A program made the translations under genes and the position numbers. The notes beneath the pieces are model-generated. The model was not told where the DNA came from and searched no databases. It worked only from the letters and a program-made list of their open reading frames with translations. This document shows, piece by piece, positions 41,346 through 52,051 of a stretch of DNA of 64,000 nt. The DNA comes from Hymenolepis diminuta (Eukaryota; Platyhelminthes; Cestoda; Cyclophyllidea; Hymenolepididae). Numbering within the stretch: position 1 is the stretch's first letter; every line of letters begins with the position of its first letter. The stretch spans positions 1,311,668 through 1,375,667 of the forward strand of contig CAADRB010000018.1 of assembly GCA_900708905.1 (NCBI GenBank), written 5' to 3'.

Positions 41346-44300
41346 CAGAAATTTCAGAGACGTGGAGGGATTCATTCTTCAGCATCCTCCCAGCCTTTAG
41401 GCACGTAAAGGTGACAAAAATGTCTGGTTGCGTAATTGTTCCGTTCGAACCAAATGTCATACTCTTTGGAAGGCTGCAGGAAAGAAGAGTTTTCAGTTAC
41501 TCGCTTGTCAAGGTAAGCAGGTTTTATGCGATCCATTCTTTGCCATTTTGAAGGAAAGTGAAAGTCTTTTTGCCTCTTTGAAGGACCTTCATAAATCGGT
41601 TGGAGAGGCTTACGGATATCGTATTGGCGAAGAAAAACGTGGGAGCAAGTTTTTAAATCATTGGAAATGAAAATGGGATTGGAGACAGGGCGAGTTGGAA
41701 GGGCTTGTAGATTTTGCATGTGGGAGCGTAGACGTTCTACATAATTTATAGGGTTTAGCCAAAAGGAATTGTTAGAAGGGGATAAAAACTGGCCAGGTAG
41801 TTTTAGAGGAACTCCAGAAACCATTTCTGCAGCGGAGCAATTAAGATCGTCTTTGACGGCTGTTTGAATACCAGGGAGGACCAAAGGAAGGGCTGGTGTC
41901 CATCTTTCAGGTGTGCAATGGGCGATAAGGGCTGCTTAGGATAAGGATAAACATAGGAAAAGCGTCTTGCCAAAGAGAGAAACTATTGGCACAAGTTAGG
42001 AAACAGGAGAAACCATTAGAGAGTGGGAGAGGACCAAAGATATTAATAGTGGAAATGTTCCGAGTGGGCCTTTAGTGTGCTTTTCAATTTTCGCTCGCTC
42101 ACACGCTTGACAATTTCATTTAACTATGGAGAAGTCAGACGATTTCGGAACTCTTGAAGCTTGGAACTCTTTTGAGCTTTAAAGATGGAACGAAAATCAA
42201 CGGCTTTTGTTACTGCTTCGGCATTGGTTCGAGAAAGACAACCGGCTGCAATATTGTCCGAGCCTTTAACGTGCCTGATGTTGTTAGTGAACTGTAGATA
42301 GTAATCGAGGTACCGGATTTCACCGACTTGCATATGGGGCTGAATGGGTATTAATTTGGCAGAGAAAAAGACAAGGGGTTGTGCCTTACCTCCTGTCCTT
42401 TGTTCAAGAACTGCGCCAACAGCAATCTATGAAGCGTCTGTAGATAGTGTTAGGGTTACTTCCGAATCTTGATATACAGGCGTTGAGCACTCTGTTAACA
42501 GGATTTTAACTTCTTCGATAGCTGTTACAGCTTCGGGAGGAAAGGAGAAATTGGCCTTCGCGGACTTTAGAAGTTCTGTTAGCGGAAAAATTACTATTGC
42601 AGAATTGGGAAGAGAACGGCAGTAAAAATTTATAATCCCTAAGAACCGAAAAAGGTGGTTAAGGATTTCGGTAGTGGGAATTTCGAATCTCCTTTACTTT
42701 TTTGTCAGTTGGTCGGAAACCTGCGACTGATAGAGTAGGGGCGAGAAAAGATAAGGTATTTTACCAATTTTCTCTTTTGGAGAGATTTAACCTGATGAGT
42801 CCATGAGTTGTTATGATGAGTCCATGGAAATTTAGTCGTTCACAAACAATCTCCAAATTTTTCTTATGTTCCGCTTCATTTTCGCTGGCCACAAAGATGT
42901 CGTCGATATAGGCAAAAAAAGTCGAGGTCATGCAACACTTCATCAGTAAAACGCTGGAAGGTTTGGGCTGCGTCGCGTAAACCAAATGGCATTCGAAGAA
43001 ATTTAAACATACCAAATGAGATGGTAATGACGGTTTTGCGAATATCTGCTTCGGCCACAGGAATTCGGTTATAAGCACGGACAAGATTGATTTTGGAGAA
43101 AATCTTCTTATTCCGAAGATAGGATGAGAAGTCTTGTGTATTGGGTAAGGGATAATTTTCGGGGACTCTGATCGAATTAAGTGCACAATAGTCACCACAA
43201 GGACGCCAATCACCATATTTCTTAGAAACCAAATAAAGAACAAATGACCAATTACTAAAAGAACGACGAAAAATACCAAGATCAAGCATGTGTTCGAATT
43301 CGTCCTTGGCGATCTTACATAGGGTGGGAGAAAGATGACGGACTCGAGCTTTGACAGGGTTTCCATGGGTGGTAATAGAATGGGTGACAGAGTGATTTAC
43401 TGGTTTGTCAGAAAACCGGGTTGGTGAGGTCAGGGAAATTTTTAAGGATAGGGGACTCAGAGGACTGAATACAAGTTATAGAAGAATAGGTGGGACAGGA
43501 GTATTCGATACACTTGGAATGGAGGCTTGTTAGGGAGTTAAGTAACTTTTTTATGCGAAGATCAAGGAGGAGTCCGAAATGACAGCGGAAATCAGAGCCA
43601 ATAGTCGGTTCGGAGATATCAGCAACGATGAAAATCCAGCGGAAGATTCTGCTTAGTCCAAGATCTAAGGTGACAGATTTCTGGCCATGTCCTGACAGAA
43701 GAACCGTTGGCGGCTGCTAGGATAATAGGTTGATTCGAAGTAATGCGATTAGAGGGAGTAGAAGGGAGTACAGAGATCTCTACTCCGGAATCGATCAAAT
43801 AAGATGTGCTGGGGTGTCGCTCTTGAGGGAAAAGGCGATTACTTGAATGCACACTAACAATTTCCGCCACTACTGCCGGGCTTGTTCGCTTCCCGAATGA
43901 GCCTGAAATTGGCAGGGTGATAAACAGTGGCGTGCTGAAGCACCGTACCTGCGGTAGTACCAGCAAGTATTATTTTCTCTGTCCGTCTCTTCCTGTCTTC
44001 TGGATCTTGGAGCATGCCTGGACTGTGAACGCTTGTGTCTGCTGAAAGGACAGTTGCGTAGTTGATTCTTCTGTAGGGTTAGAGCATCAATTTTGGCTTC
44101 CAATCTTAGCATTCGCTCCTTTCAAGCTGCTGCTTGTTCATTTTTGGTTGTGGTAAGGTGTGTGATGTGGAAATCTCCTCGATTCGTGGGGGCCCGCATT
44201 TGCGATTATATTGTCTACCATTTTAGTCAGTGATTCTATAGATTTAGTTTTGAGAGTATTTGCCAAGATAGGCTACATGTAGAATGGGAGTTTTTAAAAG

Positions 44301-44445
44301 TATACTAGATTCTAGAAGTGTGTATCGAAAAATTCTCCGGGTGCGAGCAATTTCATCCTAATAAGCAATGCTGTAGGCCTCATACCTCCAAGGCACTCCT
44401 GTTGAAGTAACTTCTCTACGTGGATAGCTACAGATAGTTGGGTAT
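41346..44445 (-). mobile_element. Dead Ty3/gypsy retrotransposon, CsRn1/Boudicca-like
   Basis: On the minus strand the order is gag end, protease, reverse transcriptase, RNase H, integrase. Gag (about 44445-43900) ends in a Cys-rich box CWYYRRYGASARHCLSPC, resembling the CHCC box of fluke CsRn1-type elements. The protease site reads YLIDSGVEISVLPS. RT (about 43370-42760) has NLVRAYNRIPVA and MPFGLRDAAQTFQRF in one frame but the catalytic YIDD in another, so it is frameshifted. The RNase H end shows HVKGSDNIAAGCLSR. Integrase has its zinc-finger remnant (CERAKIEKH) and its C-terminal part (ERWTPALPLV, RKPLQPIYEGP), but the core between about 42000 and 41900 is missing, so two catalytic acidic residues are lost. 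The element cannot move by itself. Confidence 0.85.
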
Positions 44446-44500
44446 GTTGTAAGATAGAAATTTCGGAGACGTGGAAAGATTCTCAGCAAAATTAGGCAAA
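44446..44500 (-). repeat. Fragment of the element 3' tail and LTR start
   Basis: TTCCACGTCTCCGAAATTTC followed by TATCTTACAACAT on the minus strand matches CTCCACGTCTCTGAAATTTC followed by TGTCTTACGTCAT at 41372-41335, about 28 of 34 positions by eye. At 41.3 kb this sequence marks the junction of the element tail with its 3' LTR. Here it sits directly upstream of gag sequence, so the two elements were joined by a rearrangement or partial insertion. Confidence 0.5.
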
Positions 44501-44599
44501 ATATTGAATCAAACTGTGTACTTGAGTCCGTACCGAGCGTTTCTTGTGCACCACGAGTTTTTTGGAGGATATTGATAGCTGATCTACGCGTAGAGTAAC

Positions 44600-45600
44600 A
44601 TCAGAACCTTTTGAATGTGAATTTATCGCCGTAGTGTATGTCTCACCTTTGCTGTGTCCAGAGTGGTAAGTTAGAGTGGAGTCCTGGAAGAATCTGGTTT
44701 CGATAATTAAATATGACTAGAAGGATTAGGGATTTTGGCAACATGTAGACACTGGTTGCATCCTCTTACAAGATTCTTCGCATTCGTAGGTTCGGGAGTA
44801 GGTGTCTGGTAGGTTTCGTTCTCGTCTGGAAGCTGGATAAGGTTGAACTCATCGATCCAGTCTAGATCCATTAGGTTAATATTTCGGATTGTAAAGTAAC
44901 ATTCCTTGAAGATCGCCTTCTTCAGGAATATAGCCTCGCATCGCATCGATAGTTAAGTTACACGGCATTAGAAATTGGAGTTCGTGTCGATCATAGCTCT
45001 GTCTCGTCTAAAGTAATGCTATCTTGTTGTTCGGGTTCTGCCTCGGCCAACTGTTAGTAGAAGATTCTCGGTAGAAGCCTTCTTTGTGGCCATTGTCGTT
45101 GCAGTTCTGGCAGCGATGTATTCAATGGGGGAGTCCCAATGATAATGACGTTCTCCGCAAAAGTGGCATCTTTAGAGTGACTGTTTCTGATATTCATCAG
45201 ATTATTGTTGAATGAGGAGTGGGTCAGCTCGGTTAATGGATGATAAGTCATTTTCAGGTCCTTTCAGGTTAAACACTCGCGGTTAACAGTCCTGCAGCAG
45301 ATTGGAGTCTGCGATGAGACTTTATGACACCGGGTTTCTTGTCCAAGAGAAATAGAAGTCTGACTCAAATCTTAGAATGGCAAGGACATTGAAGACCAAG
45401 AATGAAAATGAGGCATACGAAGTGGTTTTCTTCGAGAGAACCAAATGAGAAATTAGTGCAAGGTCGGTTAACAATACCTACATAATGGTGAACATTTTCA
45501 TCTTCACATATGGTCAAGTTAAAGAAAGAACTGTTGTCACCAACGACCGAACCTAATTTACTAATAATCTTTTTACAAGTTAGATCGGCAGGATCCATCA
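44600..45600 (-). mobile_element. Fragment of a second Ty3/gypsy retrotransposon (gag and protease)
   Basis: Minus-strand frames show a gag capsid end (KIISKLGSVVGDNSSFFNLT, then YVGIVNRPCTNFSFGSLEEN, 45598-45365), two decayed zinc knuckles in a shifted frame (CHFCGERHYHWD and CQNCNDNGHKEGF, near 45190-45060), and the protease-to-RT linker IRNINLMDLDWIDEFNL (near 44890). The order is gag then pol on the same strand as the neighbouring element. Its gag is of a different type from the CWYYRR box element, so it is a separate family. It is cut off before RT, and several frames are interrupted by stops. Confidence 0.7.
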
Positions 45601-46711
45601 GTTGAAGGTGGGACCAACATAAGTAGTGGTGATTACTGGGGAAGATCTGACAGGGTGATCATATAATTACCACAGTATTGAATATACCATGTAACAAAAG
45701 TTTCATTTACCAGAGGTTACGATGAAACATGCCTACACTTTTCTCGTAGACTTTGGGATCCACAGTTGACATTGATAAATTCACCTGACTGAAGTTATTT
45801 CTCACTGTTGAAGAGATTCGGACCCCCATATCTGCGTAATTCGATAAGTGCATCGCCAAACTGTCATAATCATCTCTTATCTGTAGAGGAAACGATATAC
45901 ATTGTCAAATATATATTTGACCAAAGTTAATTCGATTTATCTTAACATATCATAGTTACTGTTTCGATTTGCACTTTTCAAAATTAGTCTCAAATTCCTT
46001 AATTATTTAATAATATTGAAATGTATATATTATAAGTTAGATTTTGCATAACTCAACTATCGTTGAGCGATAATTAAACGATCTTATGAAATTATAACTA
46101 AACCGTACATGAGAGATATCTATTAAAAACTCATTTATCAGGTATAATAATTTGAAAGTGAATTGATAAATAAATAGCCAAACTTAATAAATTAGCAATT
46201 GCTTATATTCCGCATTTAGTTTATATGGATTTTAATTCCAGCGGTGTCTTTAAAGCTCTTCATATTTTATTGGTTATTAAATGAGCCAATCAAAGTAAGG
46301 ATAACTTGAATTGATACAAGTAAGTCGTGTTCGATATCGTTGAATTGCTGTCTTCTATACGATAAGAACCGTTTTCTTTTCTCTCTTTTACTTATTTGAT
46401 TAAAATAAATACCTTCTCCTTGGGTCTGTATCACTTTCTATCGTGATTTGTATTTGGCTGCATAAAATTTGTGATTATTTTGATTTATTTTCCAAGCGCG
46501 CATATTTGCGGTAGTGAACAATTGTTGTAATAGGATTCTGATAGTTGGCAATTTAAAACTTTGAACAATTACATATTTTCAAAATTGTAGCGTCAATGCA
46601 ACCATTTTTTCAGCTGTCTATTGGTTCTTCTTAATATTGATCTTCTAGTTTATTTGTGCCTACGTGTTTGTTTAATATGAATTTCCATTTATAGGTGTAT
46701 TTATCTAGTTC
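45601..46711. other. AT-rich intergenic region
   Basis: No gene was recognised. The right end contains the presumed promoter and 5' UTR of the plus-strand gene at 46712, including a CCATTTATAG 3' splice site 18 nt before its ATG, which could accept a spliced leader or a 5' UTR exon. Confidence 0.5.
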
Positions 46712-47634
46712 ATGTATTGGTCAACGGCGATCAGACATGCGAACAGAAGTAAAATCCTTAGGTAGGTTTTTAATTATATCGATACAGAGCTTCCGTAGAT
46801 TGTATCTCATCCAAAAACGCTCCAAAGGAAAACGGATTTCCCACCTCAGAAAGAGGGTCAGTGAGAGAAAATGGTATTCGAGCACCCCCAACTAAACGCC
46901 GGAAAACTCTTCGGATTTCTCCGGAACCAGAATTCAAGCAGTGTGAAATATCTGTACTCGAAACTTATCGATTAGGATTTGAGGATAAAGAAAACAAAGA
47001 GACCTACATTTTTAATAATATCGATTATCTGGAGGTTTCTTACGAGGCAAGTGTTTGGAACACCGATCTAGGTAAGCTTGACTCCCCCGATCTCTTTTCC
47101 TCTGATCCGGAACTTGACAGACAACTCTCGGAAACAGCCTCTATAGCTCTTGAAGAGCTATCTTCTCCCCTAGAATCAATTCTAGACGCAGCTGATGAGG
47201 AAATTTCTCGTGAATTCACCTCTCGTCAGCTCTCATACGATGATGAACTCAGAGTTCTTCGGTTACAGACTTTCAATCTCTTGCGTCTTATTCTCCCTCA
47301 TCCAAAATTGAAAGAAGGTTTCAATACTTCCACTTCAGATCTGGATAGATTTATTCTCCGAATTATCAAATATTTGGAGGGAAACCCCGATTCTGCTGCT
47401 ATTAATAATGATTATAATGATGCTGATGTTACTGATGACGCTCCTATTCAATCGAAGGATTGCTGTGTTGTGCTAGTCCCGGACTTCCCGCTTGCAGAAC
47501 TTCGAAATCGAGTTGTAACCCTGTTGAAATTACTTCTTCCCAAACTCCGTCTACCGGAATCTTTCGACCCCAAGCGTGATTTGCAAGATCTTATCAATTC
47601 CATCTACTCGTATAACAATTTTAAGTCCTTCTAG
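46712..47634 (+). CDS. Unrecognised 298-aa protein with internal helical duplication
   Basis: Exon 46712-46761 and exon 46788-47634 join in frame across a 26-nt GT..AG intron and encode 298 residues. The protein has a basic stretch TKRRKTLRISP (about 52-62, possible nuclear signal with a Ser-Pro site), then an acidic, Ser-rich middle. Two similar leucine-rich helical units follow: ELRVLRLQTFNLLRLILPHP from residue 170, with KLKEGF and DLDRFILRII; and ELRNRVVTLLKLLLPKLRLP from residue 254, with ESF and DLQDLINSI. Each unit is about 40 residues and they are separated by an acidic, Asn/Asp-rich linker. No known family was recognised; a nuclear adaptor is only a guess. Without the 26-nt intron the ORF would lack an upstream ATG in frame, which supports the intron. 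Confidence 0.75.
46762..46787 (+). other. 26-nt intron
   Basis: GTAGG..ATACAG, 26 nt. Removing it joins an ATG-initiated 50-nt exon (phase 2) to the long open frame. Its length is not a multiple of three, so reading through it changes frame. It is the shortest of nine introns under 50 nt in the window. Confidence 0.65.
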
Positions 47635-48580
47635 TTTCTTCTGCATTGCATTTCATTTCCTCTCTATGCTGTCTTTGTACATATATTGCGCTACTCCTAT
47701 TCACTATGTGTTTTAATAAGAATCCCTCTATTAATATGTCCTTTGTATATGTATTTGATTAAATAGAGTAATGTCGGTGTCTCTTTCGTTTTGAGTAAAT
47801 TTTGTTTTCATTCTGTTTGTAGGATGAGTTTGAAAATGAGTTTCGATCGCTGTGCCTTGTCTATTTACTGTTATGCTATTTAGGTAAGCACATGCAGAAG
47901 TACAGCAGAGAGGCAGTAATTTGGAAATATGGTGAAGATATTTTGTCCATGGAATTTAGAATAATAATTTCTTCTAGTATGATGCTGTTTCAAAAGATCC
48001 TAAGTGATTTGCACTGAACTCGAAGTTCACGTTAAGGATGACTTTCGGATTTGTGGTATTTCAATCATCTTTGTCCAAATGTAATTACAGTCCAATAATG
48101 AATTCTAGTGTTCAAATTTCTCTAGACTCCTCCATTCTTTTGGTCTTGATCACATAAAAAGATGTAGAACAGAGAGATCGTTAGTTTGAGAGACTTGTTG
48201 AGAGCCTTCGTTTAACCACTCCGGCTTCATAATCAAACTGTTTATGATACCAATCGAATAATAGATGTGAAACTAAAAAAAGGAATATAATGAATACGTT
48301 AAACTCATACGGACTCACCAGAACAACTAGATGGTTTCATTAAAACGCATTAACATAGAAATCCATGGGAAACACAATACTTCGTAAATATCACGAAGAA
48401 ATCGATAGTGTGGCTGTAGGGTGGTATCATTGTGTAATTGGTTATTGGTAGGTCCCTCGATCAGGAATAATTAATTATCAATCGATGAGCGATAGTAGAT
48501 GATAGTTAAACCATTCAATAAAAGAAATAGCTTTACTTCAGCTCCAATTCAGTCAAGATTTCATAATATAAAGAAATTTT
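47635..48580. other. Region between the 298-aa gene and the inverted repeat
   Basis: AT-rich sequence with the 3' flank of the plus-strand gene. No canonical AATAAA was seen close to its stop. Variant hexamers such as AATAAG (near 47716) may serve. No other gene was recognised. Confidence 0.5.
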
Positions 48581-49477
48581 TCGAAAAAAGATCAGGAACC
48601 TAAACACAACTTCATCAAATATCCAACAAACTCCATTGTATCATGCGCGTTCTTATTGCGACAGTCCATCGGTTCCTTCTATCGATGCCTAAAAATGAAA
48701 TTGGGTTAAATATAAAAAGCGACTTATCGTTTCTGCGTTTGGCGCGGCGCCTTATTTGGCGCCCCTCCCAAGCACACACCGTGTTGGTGGGAACTGACAC
48801 AACGCACCCGAATTGTCAAGCACTTGGACACGTTGCATCAGGAACGGCTAACGGGGCTCACGAAGCTGTTTTTTGTCCCGTCAGTGAGAAGAAGGCGACA
48901 CCTACAATCTCCCCTATCCTTCACCCCCTCAACAGTCCACCTCGCTCCGGCTTTCCATTGAGTATCATGGCATTCCACCGAAAATGTAGCCCATTCAGCT
49001 AACAAGTTGGTGACCCTGATGAAGATCAGCATAACCCACAGCCCCGCGCCTTCTTCTCGAGACTCAGTCTGAAAGACTGAAAGTCTCCGCGAAATCCCCA
49101 CTTTTATACCCCTCGATCCTGGGGTTTGCGTCTCATGATCAGTCACGAGGCTGTGATTGGCGGGTTTCATTGATTTCCCGTCATTGATCGTGATTTGCAC
49201 GGGGTCAGACGCTGTGAATCTATCACGTGAATGTGTCGAAGATTGCCACCTAAACGAAAGTATCAACAAATCCTGAAATAGTATTGTGGAAGGTAGAACA
49301 TTTTCCCATACTAATTAACTTTGAGTTCGCTTTGCTTGTCATTTTAAAAGACGCTGTGATGTTTGCAAACTTTATGTAAAAAAATCGTAAATGAAAAGGT
49401 CTAAGATCACTATTGTTTTTGTCATTCTCAGAACACGTCATAATGTTAAATGTAATCTAAGTGGCATGTATCTACTG
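48581..49477 (-). repeat. Left arm of an 897-bp inverted repeat
   Basis: This arm is the reverse complement of 50806-51702 over its whole 897 bp wherever compared. The translated frames of 63, 143, 119 and 61 codons are identical in both arms. The outer border is TCGAAAAAAGATCAGG; the inner border is TCTACTG. It is more GC-rich than its surroundings. On the minus strand it has CACGTG, CCAAT and TATAAAAG (49108-49101) in promoter order, so transcription would run outward to the left. It also holds the CArG-box sequence CCTTATTTGG at 48750-48759 inside a short GGCGCC stem. None of its frames resembles a known protein. Confidence 0.92.
49101..49108 (-). promoter_or_regulatory. TATA box of the left arm, outward-facing
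   Basis: TATAAAAG on the minus strand with CCAAT 47 bp upstream (49160-49156) and CACGTG farther upstream (49229-49224). A pyrimidine/CAG-rich stretch suitable for an initiator lies 25-35 bp downstream. This is the mirror image of the motif set in the right arm. Confidence 0.5.
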
Positions 49478-50805
49478 TGGATAAGCATATATATCACGGT
49501 GCGTCAATAAATTTTTGCAAAATTGGTTGTTTAATATCAACACTTTCTTAAATTTGACGCGAATAATTCATTTTCCTTACAAATATTCTCGGGCTTTCTA
49601 CAAATTTTGGATTATGTATGATGTTATTCTTGGCAAAATTGCTTTAAATAAATGAAATAATTTAACTTAATCCCACGGAACTTGTGGATTTTATTGTTGT
49701 TGTGTGGTATTTGTTAAAATAAGCTGAAAACTACCTATTTGTAAGTCCACCATTAACGTATGATGTTAGAATTAAAACTGATACATAATTGGAGTATGCA
49801 AGTTTGTCAATATATGTATTTGTTTTATTTTTGTTTTAATATCCATGGCACCAATGCTTTTGTTTCTCAACAAATTTTTCTTTATTTTTGAAGAACGCCT
49901 GGAAATTTTATCCTTAAAGATTTCGAGAAACAGCTAAGCTTGGTCTATTGAGAAATTTTGAAGATTTCATTCATCATTATTTTGTCGTAATAGCTTAAAA
50001 AACAAAACGGAGGAGAATCCGTCCCTTCTTCAGCTTTTGGATACTCTTCCATGTGATAATAATTCATTTTGAACCACGATGCTCATCGAAGTACTGGCGA
50101 CTATTCAAATGGAAAAATATTATTCCTGTCGTCTAAATTTTACTAAAACAATTTTATCGGATTCATTACTGCAACTCAATTTTGATGGCTTGTTTTTTTA
50201 ATATTCGGTAGCAAACAAACTACCAAAAAACAAAGTCGGACTTCATTTAAACGACCAACAAGATGCTTTCAGTCTCTCTGTGCACTTCTAATTTGGGTAT
50301 ATTTCGGGCCATACAGTATGCGACCCTAGATTGGGTGCAGATGCCCGAGGCCTTGCGGCTAACAACATAACGTGAATATTAAAGTTGACAGTCAGATGTG
50401 CTTATCAATCCCCTCTTGATCATTATGTAATGTAGCGTCTATTTTCTACAAAAATGACTAACTTAGGAAGATATACAATTAACCTCTCTGATACCAAAGT
50501 GTGACTTGAATACACTTATTAATCACATTAAGTTTCTCCATTCCAATAAGAAAAATGAATGAACAATATCCGTTTAAAAGATTTCTCCATTAAAATTCTC
50601 CTACCAGTAAAATGAAGCATACAATATACAAGTATACTATACAAAAGCGGTCGAAAAGTTACTATGTAAATTATACGATTCCAATTAGGGATAACATGCT
50701 TAAACCACGGCCGATTATGCATATTTTCGTTTATCATTTTCCCGAACTGTTTTCCAGATCAGTATATCTGTATGCACTTCCCGAGTTTTACTTAACGCCT
50801 CTCCG
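49478..50805. other. Spacer between inverted-repeat arms
   Basis: 1328 bp of AT-rich sequence without a recognisable transposase, recombinase or reverse transcriptase. The longest frames are under 80 codons. A GC-richer patch near 50300-50370 (GATGCCCGAGGCCTTGCGGC) stands out but could not be assigned. Confidence 0.7.
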
Positions 50806-51702
50806 CAGTAGATACATGCCACTTAGATTACATTTAACATTATGACGTGTTCTGAGAATGACAAAAACAATAGTGATCTTAGACCTTTTCATTTACGATT
50901 TTTTTACATAAAGTTTGCAAACATCACAGCGTCTTTTAAAATGACAAGCAAAGCGAACTCAAAGTTAATTAGTATGGGAAAATGTTCTACCTTCCACAAT
51001 ACTATTTCAGGATTTGTTGATACTTTCGTTTAGGTGGCAATCTTCGACACATTCACGTGATAGATTCACAGCGTCTGACCCCGTGCAAATCACGATCAAT
51101 GACGGGAAATCAATGAAACCCGCCAATCACAGCCTCGTGACTGATCATGAGACGCAAACCCCAGGATCGAGGGGTATAAAAGTGGGGATTTCGCGGAGAC
51201 TTTCAGTCTTTCAGACTGAGTCTCGAGAAGAAGGCGCGGGGCTGTGGGTTATGCTGATCTTCATCAGGGTCACCAACTTGTTAGCTGAATGGGCTACATT
51301 TTCGGTGGAATGCCATGATACTCAATGGAAAGCCGGAGCGAGGTGGACTGTTGAGGGGGTGAAGGATAGGGGAGATTGTAGGTGTCGCCTTCTTCTCACT
51401 GACGGGACAAAAAACAGCTTCGTGAGCCCCGTTAGCCGTTCCTGATGCAACGTGTCCAAGTGCTTGACAATTCGGGTGCGTTGTGTCAGTTCCCACCAAC
51501 ACGGTGTGTGCTTGGGAGGGGCGCCAAATAAGGCGCCGCGCCAAACGCAGAAACGATAAGTCGCTTTTTATATTTAACCCAATTTCATTTTTAGGCATCG
51601 ATAGAAGGAACCGATGGACTGTCGCAATAAGAACGCGCATGATACAATGGAGTTTGTTGGATATTTGATGAAGTTGTGTTTAGGTTCCTGATCTTTTTTC
51701 GA
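50806..51702 (+). repeat. Right arm of an 897-bp inverted repeat
   Basis: Mirror image of 48581-49477. The arm starts CAGTAGATACATGCC at the spacer and ends CCTGATCTTTTTTCGA at the outer border; the flanks diverge at once beyond both ends. Plus-strand motifs are CACGTG (51054-51059), CCAAT (51123-51127), TATAAAAG (51175-51182) and a CArG-box CCAAATAAGG (51524-51533) flanked by GGCGCC repeats. The promoter-like set points outward to the right. No clear target-site duplication was seen next to the arms. Non-autonomous foldback-type DNA element, inverted LTR pair or assembly palindrome are all possible. Confidence 0.92.
51175..51182 (+). promoter_or_regulatory. TATA box of the right arm, outward-facing
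   Basis: TATAAAAG with CCAAT 47 bp upstream at 51123-51127 and a TTTCAGTCTTTCAGACT stretch about 25 bp downstream that could hold the start site. The spacing is that of a conventional Pol II core promoter. Confidence 0.5.
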
Positions 51703-52051
51703 TCATTTCAGAGTAGTAATGAAGTGGCTAAATCCTGGTACCACAATTTTTCTGTAGTGATTTATTTATTACGGATGCCATTTCCAATCCGCCAACTCTA
51801 CCAATTCCAGTGAAGTTTAACTATTACTATAGTGAGATCACTTGCCTTATCTAATTTCATTTTAGGAAACGCTTTGTGAATGTCATAGAAAACTCTTTAT
51901 TTAAAATTTGCTGTACAGATATTTTTTCATTTCTGGCCAGTGCAGAGGCACCGGTTGAAAATTCTCTCTATGCATGTGGGCTACAGAAATAATATTTGCA
52001 TTTTCAATCTCACCTTTTGTATCATGAAATGATTATAGTTCTGGGACTTAC

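Noticed and set aside
48838..49269. 143-codon frame in the inverted-repeat arms, present twice
   Set aside because: It starts upstream of the TATA box and runs through the promoter-like region, has no known similarity, and its identity in both arms only reflects the DNA repeat.
49498..49525. Mariner-like terminal sequence CGGTGCGTCAATAAATTTTT
   Set aside because: Resembles the end of a mariner element, but no partner inverted end and no transposase remnant were found in the spacer.
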